A DNA stretch of 64,000 bases from Vandiemenella viatica (lineage: Eukaryota; Arthropoda; Insecta; Orthoptera; Morabidae): NCBI GenBank assembly GCA_031002005.1, contig JARYHS010008074.1, positions 351,998,932 through 352,062,931 on the forward strand, in the 5' to 3' direction. The notes under the pieces are model-generated. The model searched no databases and was not told the DNA's origin. It saw only the letters and a list, made by a program, of their open reading frames with translations. Positions 44,665-56,779 of this stretch are shown one piece after another. Both the position numbers and the translations under genes were made by a program. Every line of letters begins with the position of its first letter. Positions within the stretch are counted from its first letter, which is position 1.

Positions 44665-46964
44665 TGTATAAGCCAACGAGTTCTAACAAAATTCGCTTCA
44701 GTATCAATGGCCTGCAGCTTAACACGTGATCCGAACATGGAAGTCTACGGAAGAGGGCTATCATTTACAAAACTCGAACCATTAACATTTCATTGGCAAC
44801 ATACCGCCTGATGGTGGTGTAAATGAAGTTTCTTACTAAGGAGAGACAGCAGTGGTGTGTCCTCTAATCTCACCCTTCCTGAACTCCACTAACAACAGTA
44901 GCACAGGCTCAAGTGAATTATCAGATGTCTGGCAGTCCTGGGTATTACCACTGTTGCATCAGCTGGGTAGACTGCAATAATCTCTTGTGTTTTTCCTCCT
45001 GATGGATAGCCGTTTTATTCCCACATTTTCAATTCTGTTATTACGTCAAAAGAGTAAATATCTAAATTTGCCTTTATACTTCGTTACTACATCGTAATAA
45101 AATATTAAAATCTGTATACTTCTAGTAAAAACTATAAAGAATTTCCTGTAGCAGTATTTCCAAGTAAAGTTGCGATTAGAGTTTCGTAACACGCGGTAAA
45201 ATCTCATTACACCCATCGTGAGGCAGCAGTATCAATAAAAAGATGGTGGAAATGTGCCTTGCATAATTAGTTTTTATTATTCTATGATTCAAAACTTACT
45301 GGAGTGTGAACAAATTAACATATTGTTACCAAACACAATGAAGCCTAAGTGCTATTCTTATTATAAAAGTAATGACAGCTGAAATCATACAGATCTGAAC
45401 ACGAGTTCATGAAAATCTAAAAGGCAAATAACTCAATTACCCAAGAACACAACTTAAGAGAAGATAAGCCAGGCCACACTCCATGAGGAAATAACGTAAG
45501 TAATAACATATAAAGTTTTATGGCTCCTGTTTTGAACCATCCTATCTAAGTTCCGAAACAGAGATTCTGCATATACTGGTGAGATAATTATAATTAAAAA
45601 TTCCTTAAATTTGTCTTGAGGAAGTTTGACTGTTTCAGAAGAGAGCAATAGTTTTTGTTCTTAATTCTTCATATTATAAGAAGGAAGATGGGGAAGAATT
45701 ATAAAAGTCTATTTGACACTATATAATTAATTAGATGAAAACCACAATTTTTTTTTGGCAGGTAACATGCTTTTGGGAAATGAACATTGCTGGCGTGTAA
45801 GATACCACATATACCACAAAATATTTATTTATTTCCAGATCATTAATGACCGGAAAATAAGGCAGTAAGGCAAGTATTGTACAAGGAAAATACGCATTTA
45901 ATTTTCAGTTGAATAGTCGGACGCAGTTAGCATCAACGTTTTTTGTAAAGCATCTCGGATATGCCAACTTCTAAATCTGCAAGACGTTCTAAAAAAAAAA
46001 AAAATCATCAGTAAGCAGATGTCTTTCTTTGATTGTTAGCATGCTATTCAACGTTTCGGATAAACAATTCAATGGATAGAGGAAAGTAAGACGAGTCAGC
46101 GATGCAAAAAGGGTTCCGAGATGAATCGGACTTCCACTCAAGTTTCCATAATTTCTTAACCGCCTCCTATTACCTTCATATACAGGCTTTGCAGTTGACT
46201 GACAGCAGTGCTTCTGTTAGTTGAATGTTACAATGGAGTAAGTCAACGACATTCATTTGACGTGGATACGTCTTTAAATTTGCGTCCTCGGCCGGCTACC
46301 ATTATTCAATTAATTAAGAGAGTCTCGCAAATTGAGTCAAAGCTCATAATCCCAAACACCCGTGGAAAGAAATAGTGCTCAAAAGAAACAATAACGAACA
46401 CAGTTTCTCCTCAAAACGAGTGCCAATGCAAAAGCGTTTGCTCTAAAACACTATGATGACTGGTGTTGCGAAAGCAAGCTTTGCACCGGAATGGTGAATT
46501 TGAAAGAAGTCGCCGACACTCAATGGTAACAAGATTATGAATTAGTCTTTTAAGAAGAGTTTCCGAAGTTCATCTCTGTCCTGTCGATACTCCTTTAGAA
46601 ATAATCTATAGTGACAGAAACAATGGTAGAATGCATCAAGTGGCACAAATGCTTACATGAACCTGTCATTGATTAGTACATGTCTACAGACATCACATTT
46701 ATCTGATAGACAAGTTCTTTGATGTCAAAGAAATGATGCTGATACTAGAAACTGATAACACCTATTCGGAAGTTCCATAAGAATTGAGAATCTCAGGTTT
46801 CAGATGCTTGGAGCTGACTTTTCTGGTGACGCTGTGGTAATGCACGCTGTTCTTGTATGCTTTGTTGGCGTGTTCAGTCACGCTGGTGGTTGGCGTCAGC
46901 CTAGTTGTTACGAGGCTTGTGTGTCTGAGGCGGCCACGGACAGTTATCCCGCTGAAAGCCTGGG
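44665..46964. other. intergenic DNA, nothing recognised
   Basis: AT-rich with a GC-richer end at 46800-46970. Short open frames there match no family. No RNA gene or element ends were found. Confidence 0.3.
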
Positions 46965-47188
46965 CCTTAGACCAATGGTTCCCAGCTAGTTTTTCCCTAG
47001 TAGCAGCTCAGCCTCGCGTACCCCTTATGACTTGAATTAAACCAGTTTTTCATGATTTATTAAATTTTAATCCAATAACAAATCTCCAAAAAATCAACAA
47101 ATATACAAAAAATATGTTTTGTAGAAAGTAATATTTGCATATTTTTTTTCACTTATCTTAGTGGTTACCTTAGCCAAGAGACTCATGT

Positions 47189-47916
47189 TGTAACAGCCCT
47201 AATACCTGAATTTTGAATAGCATTGTACTGTATGAAGTATTTGTAATTAGCTAAAGTTTGCTTGAAAGTGATTTGATATGTTTGTTTTGTAATTTCTTGT
47301 AAATCAGTGTATATAGACTTTGTTTTAGGTAAGAAAATTATTCAAAGGCCATTTAATATGTTTAAGAACCAAATGATGCAAGAGAATTTCTTAAATGTTT
47401 GTAATTCCATGTATTAATGTAAGTTACTATGTCTACAGGACAATTTTCTACCGTTTGAAAGGATTTCTGTAAATAATTTTGTATTTAAGTATCTATAATT
47501 ACCATTTCTGATCATTTTGTAATGTTGTTAATTAATTTTGTATTAATTCCGATTGTTTTTAATATGTTAGATTGTTTGAGTGATTGTTAATGATCGAGAA
47601 ATATCGGGCGGATGCCTTTGAAGAATTCTCGTAATTTCGATAAAGACTATATAAACAGACTATATGGACAGAGACATTCATTCAGTTAGTAAGTCAGTTT
47701 AGTTGACAGTATTCAGTGTTACAGAGAGTTTCAATCATTCAGTTGAGTTCACAGAGAGTTTCTTTGCGACTGTGCATCTCTGTATTGTACCTATACTAGT
47801 GAATATCACTGACTTGTTGATTTGATCAAAATAAACGAACATCAACATAACATTGTTTTTTGGTGGACTTTTTAATTAATTAATCAGCAATTTAAACCAC
47901 CAAAAGAACCCTAACA
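47189..47916 (+). repeat. 5' LTR of Ty3 element
   Basis: It starts TGTAACAGCC and ends CCCTAACA. A TATATAAA box lies at 47648-47655 and an AATAAA signal at 47830-47835, so U3 is about 480 bp. Same length as the 3' LTR. Confidence 0.95.
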
Positions 47917-47938
47917 TGGCGACTGTTGACAGGACGAG
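47917..47938 (+). promoter_or_regulatory. primer-binding site
   Basis: TGGCGACTGTTGACAGGAC directly follows the 5' LTR. It begins with TGG, complementary to a tRNA CCA end, and most resembles the complement of an insect tRNA-Arg 3' end (from memory, with mismatches). Confidence 0.65.
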
Positions 47939-48416
47939 AAGTTCTTAAACATCTGTGGGATGTTTATCTTCTAAAAAGAATCTGCAGAAAATTGCGACGA
48001 ATTATCGGCGATAAGCGAACATAACCTGTGAGAAAATTTCGACCGGCTACGACACGTAGATGTTATACAGGCGACACGGATTTGACGGCAAGCGGATCTT
48101 CTTCGGCTTAAGGCGGAGATTGTCCATCGGGAATCGGCTGTAATCTTCCGACGACGAGTGGATTTTCTTCGGCCTCAAAATCATCTTCCTACAGTGAATT
48201 GTGAAAAGTGTGGTTAAGTGTTTGAAGTCAGTGTGGTGTTTAATGGTTAAATAAGTGCTTCTAAGTGACATTTAATGTGATACAAAATCGAGGAATAACT
48301 GTAAGTACTGCATTGAGTATTCAAGTGATTTCTTTTGCATGTTATTGTGTGGCAGGTTGGAAACATTTTAATTTTTCTTAATTTTGTTTTTATGTTGATT
48401 TTGCTAATTACTAAAA

Positions 48417-50218
48417 ATGGCTGATAGTCAGAACCTGCAAGCTTTTTTAGAGTCTTTTGTAGCCAAATTTGATAGCAAATTTTCTGAATTTAGAAATGAG
48501 TTAAAGAGTGATAATGATAGCAAATTTTCTGAATTTAAAAATGAGTTAAATCTCGATAGGAAATTCTCTGAAATGAATAGTAAGTTTGATAGTAAGTTTT
48601 CTGAAATTGATAATAAATTTGACAGTAAGTTTTCTGGGTTCAAAAAGGAATTGGATTTTGAGAACAAATTCTCTGAGTTGGCTGATTGTTTTGATAAGAA
48701 AATCTGTATGCAATTTCAAGGTTTTAGTTCTAAATTTAAGGAGGATGTCAATAATTTAAATTCGAAACTGGAACAAGCTGTTGTAGAGTGTCAGGAGAAT
48801 TTTGTAAAGGTTAACCAAATTTGTAGAGACACTAAAGATGCATGTGTTGATTTAATTAATGAAGTAGACTGTAAATATAGCAAGGAGATGAAGGGAGTCA
48901 GAGAAGAATGTAATATGATGAAGGAGGAATATGTGAGTTTGTTCGAAACCAGTGACAGTAAATCTGCTCAAAGGGTCAACGAGTTGAGACAAGAGTTGGG
49001 ACAAAATGTTAATGCGTTGGCACGTCAGCAGAAACAGCTTACCCATGAATTGGAGGGTACCCAATCTAACGTTAATCAGTTAGAGAAAAGGCTTACTGGG
49101 TTGCAGATTCAGTTATGTCAGGTTCCCTTAACAGGTAATCCAAATTTCAGTGTCGATGTTAAAGAAGAATTTGAATTCTATGATGATAGTGGGAGGCTTC
49201 ACCCTATTGAATTTATAGATAATTTTGAAAGATCAGACTATTTTAATTTGTTACCCGACAATAAGAAAATTGCACTTGTAGGTAAACATCTAAAGTCTTA
49301 TGCTAGGACATGGGGTGATAGACAAGCTAGGGAAGTGACTGACTACAAGCTGTTTAAAGAAAACTTTTTGAAACATTTTTGGTCGACAAGCAGGCAGATT
49401 CAGGAAAAGAGGGAGTTAGTGACTGGTAGGCCCTATACAGGCCCGCCGCTAGCTGTTTGAGCGCCCGCGTGCAATACCGATTATGCCGCCCCCTGTCTAA
49501 CTACAGCCAGTGGTGGATTTAGGAAATTTCCGAACCAGGTCAGAAAACTGTGAGATTGCCGCCCCTTCGAACATTATTTGCCGCCCCCATTGTTGCCATG
49601 CCGAGTGTCGGAGTGTCGCCGCGCCCGGCCGAAGCAGCGGTTGAGCAAAAAAAAAAAAAGGGTCGCCTGTTACATTATACGCCGCAAATTTCGTCGCGGC
49701 GACAATGGAGTGGCAACTATCGCGGAGCGGCGACTGTCGGTCGATCACTCGTTTTGCCACCCCCTCTTGATGTGCACGCCTTGCACGCCCGCTTACGGCG
49801 GCCCTGGCCCTATAAACCTGGTAGGGAAACTCAACATGACTTTTTTCATAAATGTTGGATCCGTTGTAAGTATTGAGACCATCCTTATGGAGAGGAGGAA
49901 TTCATTGATTTGATAGGAGCTAGGCTACCTCAGCAAACAAGAAATTTAATTGCCACTTTGGATGTAGTAAATGTGGATAGAGTTTCTGAATTGTTGAGAC
50001 GCTTGGATGCCCAGGAGTCATTCAATGAACAACATTACCACCATCAACACCATAGGAGGGGCAGCAGGAGTCCCCCTAGAAGGAGTAATGGGTCAAGGGA
50101 TGGTAGATCTAGGGGATGGGTTCGTGATAATTACACAAGGAGGAATGATAATCGGGAAGTGAGAGAACAGAACCCTCAATCTGAAAGGGAAAGGCAGCAT
50201 GGGGGGCAGGCAAACTAA
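48417..50218 (+). pseudogene. gag of Ty3 element, interrupted by a MITE
   Basis: ATG at 48417 opens a frame of about 340 codons. Residues ~15-85 are a coiled coil built from short repeats around the motif DSKFSEF. A further helical region runs to ~240. A capsid-like domain (FIDNFERSDYFNLLPDNKKI, then KSYARTWGDRQA) is cut at 49437 by a 369-bp MITE. After the MITE the frame resumes at 49815 in a shifted phase. It meets one TGA (49874-49876), then continues with LPQQTRNLIATLD and an Arg/Ser-rich tail (RRGSRSPPRRSNGSR) to TAA at 50218. There is no CCHC zinc knuckle; the basic tail may bind RNA instead. Gag would form the particle shell. Confidence 0.82.
49438..49806. mobile_element. GC-rich hAT-like MITE, 369 bp, inside gag
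   Basis: The ends CAGGCCCGCCGCTAGC and (inverted) CAGGGCCGCCGTAAGC are flanked by a perfect 8-bp direct repeat GCCCTATA (49430-49437, 49807-49814). It is non-coding and GC-rich, with CGCC-rich segments. Insertion plus duplicated octamer adds 377 bp, which shifts the gag frame. The same family occurs in the opposite orientation at 58142-58467. Confidence 0.9.
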
Positions 50219-50229
50219 AGACCACCCCT

Positions 50230-53200
50230 GTGATGGGCCCCGCAGTGGTGGACAAGAAGGTGGGTCCAGGTACCAACTGCTATAGAGTTAATACCATTTT
50301 TATGAATAATCCCAGAGAAGATTTATTGGAAGAGGTGGAGGATAATGATGAAGTTTTAGATAAAGTTCCCATAGTGCAAATTAATGCTTTTAATAAACAA
50401 ATAGATGCTCTCATTGATACCGGGTCACAGGTTTCTTGCCTTGCTGAGGGATTATTTAATGAAATTGAAAGCACCCATCAAATTGCAGTGTTACCCATTA
50501 GTAGTATGACTGTTATTGCTGCTACTGGTTCTCGAAGTAAGAGAATTAGGCAGGAAATGTTGATGGAAGGGTGTATGGGGACTGTAAATGTAGAAATACC
50601 CATATATGTAGTCCCTAAGTTGAATGTTAATTGCATTTTAGGCATGGATTGGCTTACAAAAGTAAAGGCTTTGGTAGACTGTGGAGAAGGTAACTTACGG
50701 ATTAAATTAGACAGTGGGGAATACTGGGTTTATTTTGAGAAGACTGGTTGGAAAGGCATACAAGAAGTAGATCATGTGAGAGTTAAATATAAGGATGCTG
50801 GTGTAGCTAGAGTTTGTGACGAACTATTACAACAGATTTGTGTAAATGTGTTAAGGCAGAGTAGTGAGATTAATAGTCTGATTGAAGGTTAGGAGATAAG
50901 CGAAGGAAATGTTATTAATTACCCAAACAGTATGAAACTATTACCGTCAGACCAACAAGAAATGTTGAAATGTCTAATTGAAGAATATAGGGATGTATTT
51001 TCTGACAAACCAGGTCTGATCAAAAATTATGAGTGCAAGCTTACTGTAAAGTCTGAAGAGCCTTTCTTTATTAAGCCATATCCAATCCCTTTGACCAAAA
51101 GAGATGAAGTGAATAAGGAGATAAATCGAATGTTAGAGTCAAGGTAGAGAGGTCAAGGAGTCCTCACAATAATCCCTTGGTTGTGGTAATAAAACCGGAC
51201 AATTCTGTGCGACTAGTTCTTGATGCTCGCACATTAAACAAGCATTTAGTAACAGAACGGGATCATGCTCCACCTATCAGTGAGTTGTTGCACAGGTTTA
51301 AAGGTAAAAGATATATTTCGTCTATCGATCTGACTGCGTCCTATTGGCAAGTCCCGCTTTCGGAAGAGTCCTGGAAATACACTGCCTTTCTATTTGATGG
51401 CCGTTGTTATAATTTTCGAGTGTTACCATTTGGGTTAAATATTTCAGTGGCCACCTTTATTCGTGCTTTGGATAGTGTGTTAGGAAAGGAATTGCTTGAA
51501 CAAGTAGAGATATACGTAGACGATATTCTTATAATGTCAGAAACACTTGAGGAACATTGGGTGCTACTTAGAAAAGTTTTAGAAGCATTGAGAAAGGGGG
51601 GTATGACTATTAAGTTAAAGAAATGTACATTTTTGCAAAAAGAGGTTTAATTTTTGGGACATCGTATTACACCACAGGGGATCTTGCCTAGTAATGATAA
51701 AATAAATGCCATTAAGAATTTTCCCCGACCTAGAGATAAGAAACAACTACAGAGTTTTTTTGGATTGTGTGAATACTATAGGAGATTTCTTCAGGGACAA
51801 GCCTTAAATAGTCCAGCCTTAAGAGATTTGGTTAAAACAAGTGTCAGGTGGGTGTGGTCCTCAGAATGTGAAAGAGATTTTCAAAAAATCAAAGATGATT
51901 TATGTAATTCCAATATCCTATATTATCCAGATTGGGATCTAGATTTTGCCTTGCCGCAGATAGTCCTGACTACGGTTTAGGAGTACATGTCTTCCAGGAA
52001 GTGGAAATCAATGGAGAACCAGATTTTAGGACTATTGCCTTTGCCAGTAGAAAACTACAAACAGCTGAAACTAGATACACAATTACGGAAAGGGAGGCCT
52101 TATCTATTTTGTGGGGTTTGACTAAGTTTAGGTACCTACTGTTAGGTAGAAAAATTATTGTATATACAGACCATAAGGCTCTTTCATTTTTATTAGAATG
52201 TAAGTTAGTCCACAGTCGGTTAACCCGTTGGGCATTGGTTCTGCAGGAATATAATTTAGAGATTCGGTATAGACCTGCTAGTAAAAATCAAGTTGCAGAT
52301 GCTTTGTCTTGTCTACCGTTAGGTCTAGATTCCGAAAAGCGATGTCAAGGACCACAGACTGAGGTTAGAATTGCTTATCTAAAAGGAGTACCGTATGAAA
52401 CTGAGGTTAAGCATTCCTTGAGACAAATCAAAGAGGAACAGGACAAAGATGTAGCTATAGCAGAAGTAACAACTAATCTTGATAGCCCAGAACACAGAGA
52501 TAAGCTTCAGAAATATTATACTTTGCATGGAGAAGTATTATTTAGAAGGACTAGTGAAGATGAAGATGGTTGGAAGTTATGGCTTCCAGAAAGTTTGGTT
52601 GAAAAAATTGTTTGGCATCACCACTATAGTTATGGGCATTATGGGCCATCCAAGTGTTACCGAGTGTTAAGGGAAGATACATATTTCTATAATATGAGAA
52701 AGAAGATTTCCAAGTTATTAAAATCTTGTCAAGTGTGCCAAAGATCTAAAGTAGATAGTGTTAAATGAGTGGGGAAAATGCAAAATATCATCCCAAGTAG
52801 TGTATTGGAATTAGTTTCTGCTGATGTTCTTGGCCCCCTACCCATGTCTCGGGGAGGGGTGACCCAGGTTTTAGTTTTATTTGATGTTTTTTCCAAATTC
52901 GTTAAACTTTACCCTGTAAAGAAGTCTACGGCTAAAATTTAGGTTAGAAAAGTGATTGATGAATATTGTCAAAAGGTAGGTAAATCTAAGAGGGTTCTTT
53001 TGGACAATGCCCCGCAATTCACTAGTAAAGTGTGGACAGAAAAACTTGAAGAAGAAGGGATAGAGGTTATACATAATTCTGCTTATCATCCAGCAGGAAA
53101 TCCCGTAGAACGCCTAATGAGGGAAATAGGACGTTGGTTTAGGACATATTGTACAGACCAACACAGTAAGTGGGCATGTGAAGTAGAAAATTTTGAAAAT

Positions 53201-53628
53201 GTAATTAACTCTATACCTAGTGATACAACTGAAATACCACCCATTGAGCTGATGTTTAAGAAACCGGCTAACAGATTAATTCGAGAATGTGTTAGTTTTC
53301 CAAATAGAAAGAGTTTCAACTATGAGGAAAAGGTGGCTTTAGCTCTTAAAAATTTAAAGGAGAAGGCAACAAGGAGAAAGAAAAAGCATGATGAAGGTCA
53401 GAAGTGTATAGAATATAAAGTGGGTGATTTGGTGTTAGTTGAAGTTCACAGTAAGTCATAGTAAGTCATCAGTTTGCGACAAGAAACTCGTAAGCTTAAC
53501 CGTTTGTTTGAAGGCCCTTTCAGGATAGAGTCTATACCAAGGAAAAACTCTTATGAGCTAATAGACCCTGAGAGTGGTAAATGTAAGGGTGTGTATAATG
53601 TTGAAGCCCTAAAACCCTTTTATGAATA
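50230..53628 (+). pseudogene. pol of Ty3 element (protease, RT, RNase H, integrase)
   Basis: The protease has ALIDTGSQVSCL (about 50407-50445) and VNCILGMDWL. RT has KPYPIPLTKRDEV, NNPLVVVIKPD, SSIDLTASYWQVPL, VLPFGL and YVDDILIMSE (51520-51550). RNase H has TITEREALSILWGL, YTDHKALSFL and ASKNQVADALS (to ~52310). Integrase has an H-H-C-C finger (HHHYSYGHYGPSKC...CQVCQ) and D-D-E residues near 52822, 53003 and 53107. The C-terminal module ends FEGPFRIESIPRK...LKPFYE. Breaks seen: TAG 50890-50892, TAG 51145-51147 with a frameshift, TAA 51648-51650, a frameshift near 51950, TGA 52766-52768, TAG 52940-52942, and a stop at 53459-53461 next to a short duplication of AGTAAGTCAT. These enzymes would copy and integrate the element; this copy cannot make them. 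Confidence 0.92.
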
Positions 53629-54207
53629 AGTGGTCACTTATGAAGTGTGCCACTATATGTGTAAATATCTAATTTTGTAAATAAGTTTGTCAATTGATGC
53701 ATGTAAATAGTTTGTGTGAGTGCTTAAGTTCAGATGCAGATGTAATAATACTGAATGTTTAAGATGTAAACATTTCACTGTATAAAGCAATTTGTGACAG
53801 TTTTGTGTAGAAACTTTTGGGGGTTTTCATGATGTTGTGACTTTCTACATTGTGTTGACAAATTATCAGCTGTAAAATGTAAACAGACTGTTGTCATTAA
53901 TGGGCAGATATCAAGTGTGTAATTTGGTGTGAAAATAATTGTGACTTAAGGTGATGACATTGAACGTTTGTTGTGTAAAAACAGTAACTGAATAAATGAT
54001 TGGATCTGAGAAAAGACAATTATTGCAAACAAAATCAGTGTCATGGACTATGTGCAGATGTTGTATGAAGAATTGTATTTGTTCATTGTAAAGTCATTAT
54101 GGTTGATTGATTCTAACCTGTTTGTGTTGGCATTATGTGTACAGTCAACCTGCTTAGATTCGTGACGGATTCAATCAATTTTAACTGTGTAAAATTTAGT
54201 GAATCCT

Positions 54208-54217
54208 GGGAAGGGGT
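54208..54217 (+). promoter_or_regulatory. polypurine tract
   Basis: GGGAAGGGG plus one T immediately precedes the 3' LTR, the position of the plus-strand primer in LTR elements. Confidence 0.8.
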
Positions 54218-54945
54218 TGTAACAGCCCTAATACCTGAATTGTGAATAGCATTGTACTGTACGAAGTATTTGTAATTAGCTAAAGTTTGCTTGAAAGTGA
54301 TTTGATATGTTTGTTTTGTAATTTCTTGTAAATCAGTGTATATAGACTTTGTTTTAGGTAAGAAAATTATTCAAAGGCCATTTAATATGTTTAAGAACCG
54401 AATGATGCAAGAGAATTTCTTAAATGTTTGTAATTCCATGTATTAATGTAAGTTACTATGTCTACAGGACAATTTTCTTTCGTTTGAAAGGATTTCTGTA
54501 AATAATTTTGTATTTAAGTATCTATAATTACCATTTCTGATCATTTTGTAATGTTGTTAATTAATTTTGTATTAATTCCGATTGTTTTTAATATGTTAGA
54601 TTGTTTGAGTGATTGTTAATGATCGAGAAATATCGGGCGGATGCCTTTGAAGAATTCTCGTAATTTCGATAAAGACTATATAAACAGATCGCCTGGACAG
54701 AGACATTCATTCAGTTAGTAAGTCAGTTTAGTTGACAGTATTCAGTGTTACAGAGAGTTTCAATCATTCAGTTGAGTTCACAGAGAGTTTCTTTGCGACT
54801 GTGCATCTCTGTATTGTACCTATACTAGTGAATATCGCTGACTTGTTGATTTGATCAAAATAAACGAACATCAACATAACATTGTTTTTTGGTGGACTTT
54901 TTAATTAATTAATGCAGTTCTTAAACCACCATAAGAACCCTAACA
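54218..54945 (+). repeat. 3' LTR of Ty3 element
   Basis: 728 bp, TGTAACAGCC to CCCTAACA, with the TATATAAA box at 54677-54684 and AATAAA at 54859-54864. It differs from the 5' LTR mainly at two clusters, near 54688-54693 and 54914-54921. Confidence 0.95.
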
Positions 54946-55022
54946 ATGTGCGTACCCCTTGAATGCACTTAGTGTACCCCTGCAGGTATGCGGACCACTA
55001 GTTGGGAACCACTGCTTCAGAC

Positions 55023-55789
55023 CAATTGTGGCAAAGTCAGCTCTGACAGCATTATGTTAGCCAGTGGGAATAATAAGTGACATGGGTAAGGAGAAGAGTT
55101 ATCATGATAAGAGGCATGAAGGTTGTGGTTGTGATTGTGTGTGTCTGGAGAGTTGTTTCGTGGGAGAGACAATACAATAGGGTTCTAAGAGAAGCTAATA
55201 AGAGAATCAAAAAGTTGTTGTTTGGGGCAGCGTTTGATAACAGATCTGGAGCTGTATTGCTCTTAGTTATTGGAACTAAACAGTTTGAATTAACATAGTG
55301 GCTACAAAACTGCTCCTATTTTGTGACCATTAATTAATGAATTCATACCTATATAAATACTGATTGTGAAGTTATTTTCTCAGCCTCATTTAGAATTTGT
55401 CATGGTGAGCTGAAGCTTGATGTACAACATAAATGGGCATAGGTGAAAAAGCAGAGACCTTGATGAACTGATGACCAATACAGGATATTGATTCTTTGCA
55501 CTTTGTTGGTTCTTACAGAGCTCATAGGAACATAAAGAGAAACAAAACTTTTATAAGTTATGAATTAATAACTTAATTTTGATGGCATCAGTTTCACTCC
55601 TACCATTTTATGCAATACGTGCATAAATCTATTGATCACTAGAAATGTTTCTCTGCAGATTTCTACACAGATATTACATTTCCTGTGTCATGGACCTGTT
55701 CTACATAGACTAATTACTTTAAGTAACCAGTGACAGATTTGCTAGTGTAAAATCCCATTTATTTATTTTCCCCTTAAAGATATATTTAT
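55023..55789. other. intergenic DNA, nothing recognised
   Basis: A short open frame from 55077 (+) has no recognised family. Confidence 0.3.
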
Positions 55790-56340
55790 GAAAAATAATT
55801 ATGATTTATCTGTGTACCTAATAAGCACACTCATCTTTGCATTTACCTTTATCCTGCGTTGTCCTATCCAGCTAGATATTCTATCCAGATCACCCTGCAG
55901 CTGTTCAGTCTTCTCCAATTTTGATCATATTGTATAGTGATACATCATCTGCAAACAACCTGCCTTCTGACAGTAAGCCATCAACACAATCATTCACTAG
56001 AATAACAAATTGCAATGGTCTCAATAAAATATCCTGTGCCAACCCCATTTTAACTTTCACTTCTTTTGATACTGCATTAATTTTACTTATTTTCAAATAG
56101 CCTGTAGCTAATATAGATACATTATGATTCATATGTTATAATAACAAAAAAAACTGACTTTTTGCCATCTACCATTTAAGAATTCCTCTACTCAGAAAAT
56201 CAATTTACCTTATTTACCACCATTTTATTGTTCATTCTGTAAAATACCTTAGAAAGATCTAGTACTACACTGTCAATTTAGCCTCCCTTGTCCATTTCAT
56301 ATGAAATATCTTGCATATCTATGGCTGCCAAACTGTACAA
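55790..56340 (-). pseudogene. CR1/Jockey-like LINE RT fragment (minus strand)
   Basis: The minus-strand order gives a SKAFDxV-region remnant near 56250, then a VPQGS-like remnant, then NDCVDGLLSEGRLFADDVSL (about 55925-55985). It matches the 63060-64000 copy, which reads YADD. Stops are frequent. It ends against a plus-strand LINE of another subfamily. Confidence 0.65.
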
Positions 56341-56779
56341 TTTGTCAAAGGTGTTTGATACTGTATCTCACAGTTACTGCTATATAATCTGAGGTATTAA
56401 GGTTTCCAAGAAGATGCGCTACTGCTAATTCAAGCTTACTTAAGCGGAAGGTTTTAGAATGTTGCATGGAATAATCGTGAATCAGATTTATTACCAGTGA
56501 ATCATGGGGTCCCTCAGGATTCAATTCTAGGCCCTTTACTTTTTATCATATATGTTAATGATTTACCAAAAAATATCTTAGATCCATGTGGTGATGATCT
56601 GAATAAGAGGTTCAGTGCAAATTCGTCCAGACTTATGAATTTAGCAAAAGAAAATGTTTTTTTTAAAACTGTTGAGGAGTAGTATACTGCTAATCTGCTA
56701 TGTCTAAATAGACATAAAATACTGAACACAGAAATAATGATGAAACTAAGGAAAATGGAAGTGGCTTCTATGTGATATA

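Larger units (their letters stand above)
47189..54945 (+). mobile_element. Ty3-type LTR retrotransposon, complete structure, broken frames
   Basis: The element is 7,757 bp with two 728-bp LTRs (TG...CA ends), a primer-binding site, gag, pol in the order protease-RT-RNase H-integrase, a polypurine tract, and a 4-bp target duplication ATGT (47185-47188, 54946-54949). Integrase after RNase H places it in the Ty3 (Metaviridae) group. About 580 bp between pol and the 3' LTR is non-coding and no envelope-like frame was found. By eye the LTRs differ at about 19 positions (~97% identity), several of them clustered. Stops, frameshifts and a MITE in gag disable it. Confidence 0.93.
46973..55014. mobile_element. 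hAT-like MITE (~280 bp), split by the Ty3 element
   Basis: The left end CAATGGTTCCCAGCTAGT (46973) and right end, inverted, CAGTGGTTCCCAACTAGT (55014) match at 16 of 18 positions. The flanking octamers CCTTAGAC (46965-46972) and CTTCAGAC (55015-55022) match at 6 of 8. The CAGTGGTTCYCAA terminus is characteristic of hAT elements. MITE sequence is 46973-47188 plus 54946-55014; the rest is the later retrotransposon. Confidence 0.7.

Noticed and set aside
49550..49913. GC-rich frames inside gag as a host gene
   Set aside because: They lie within a MITE defined by inverted ends and a perfect 8-bp TSD.
53629..54207. Envelope gene in the Ty3 element
   Set aside because: This stretch has no open frame of useful length on the plus strand.
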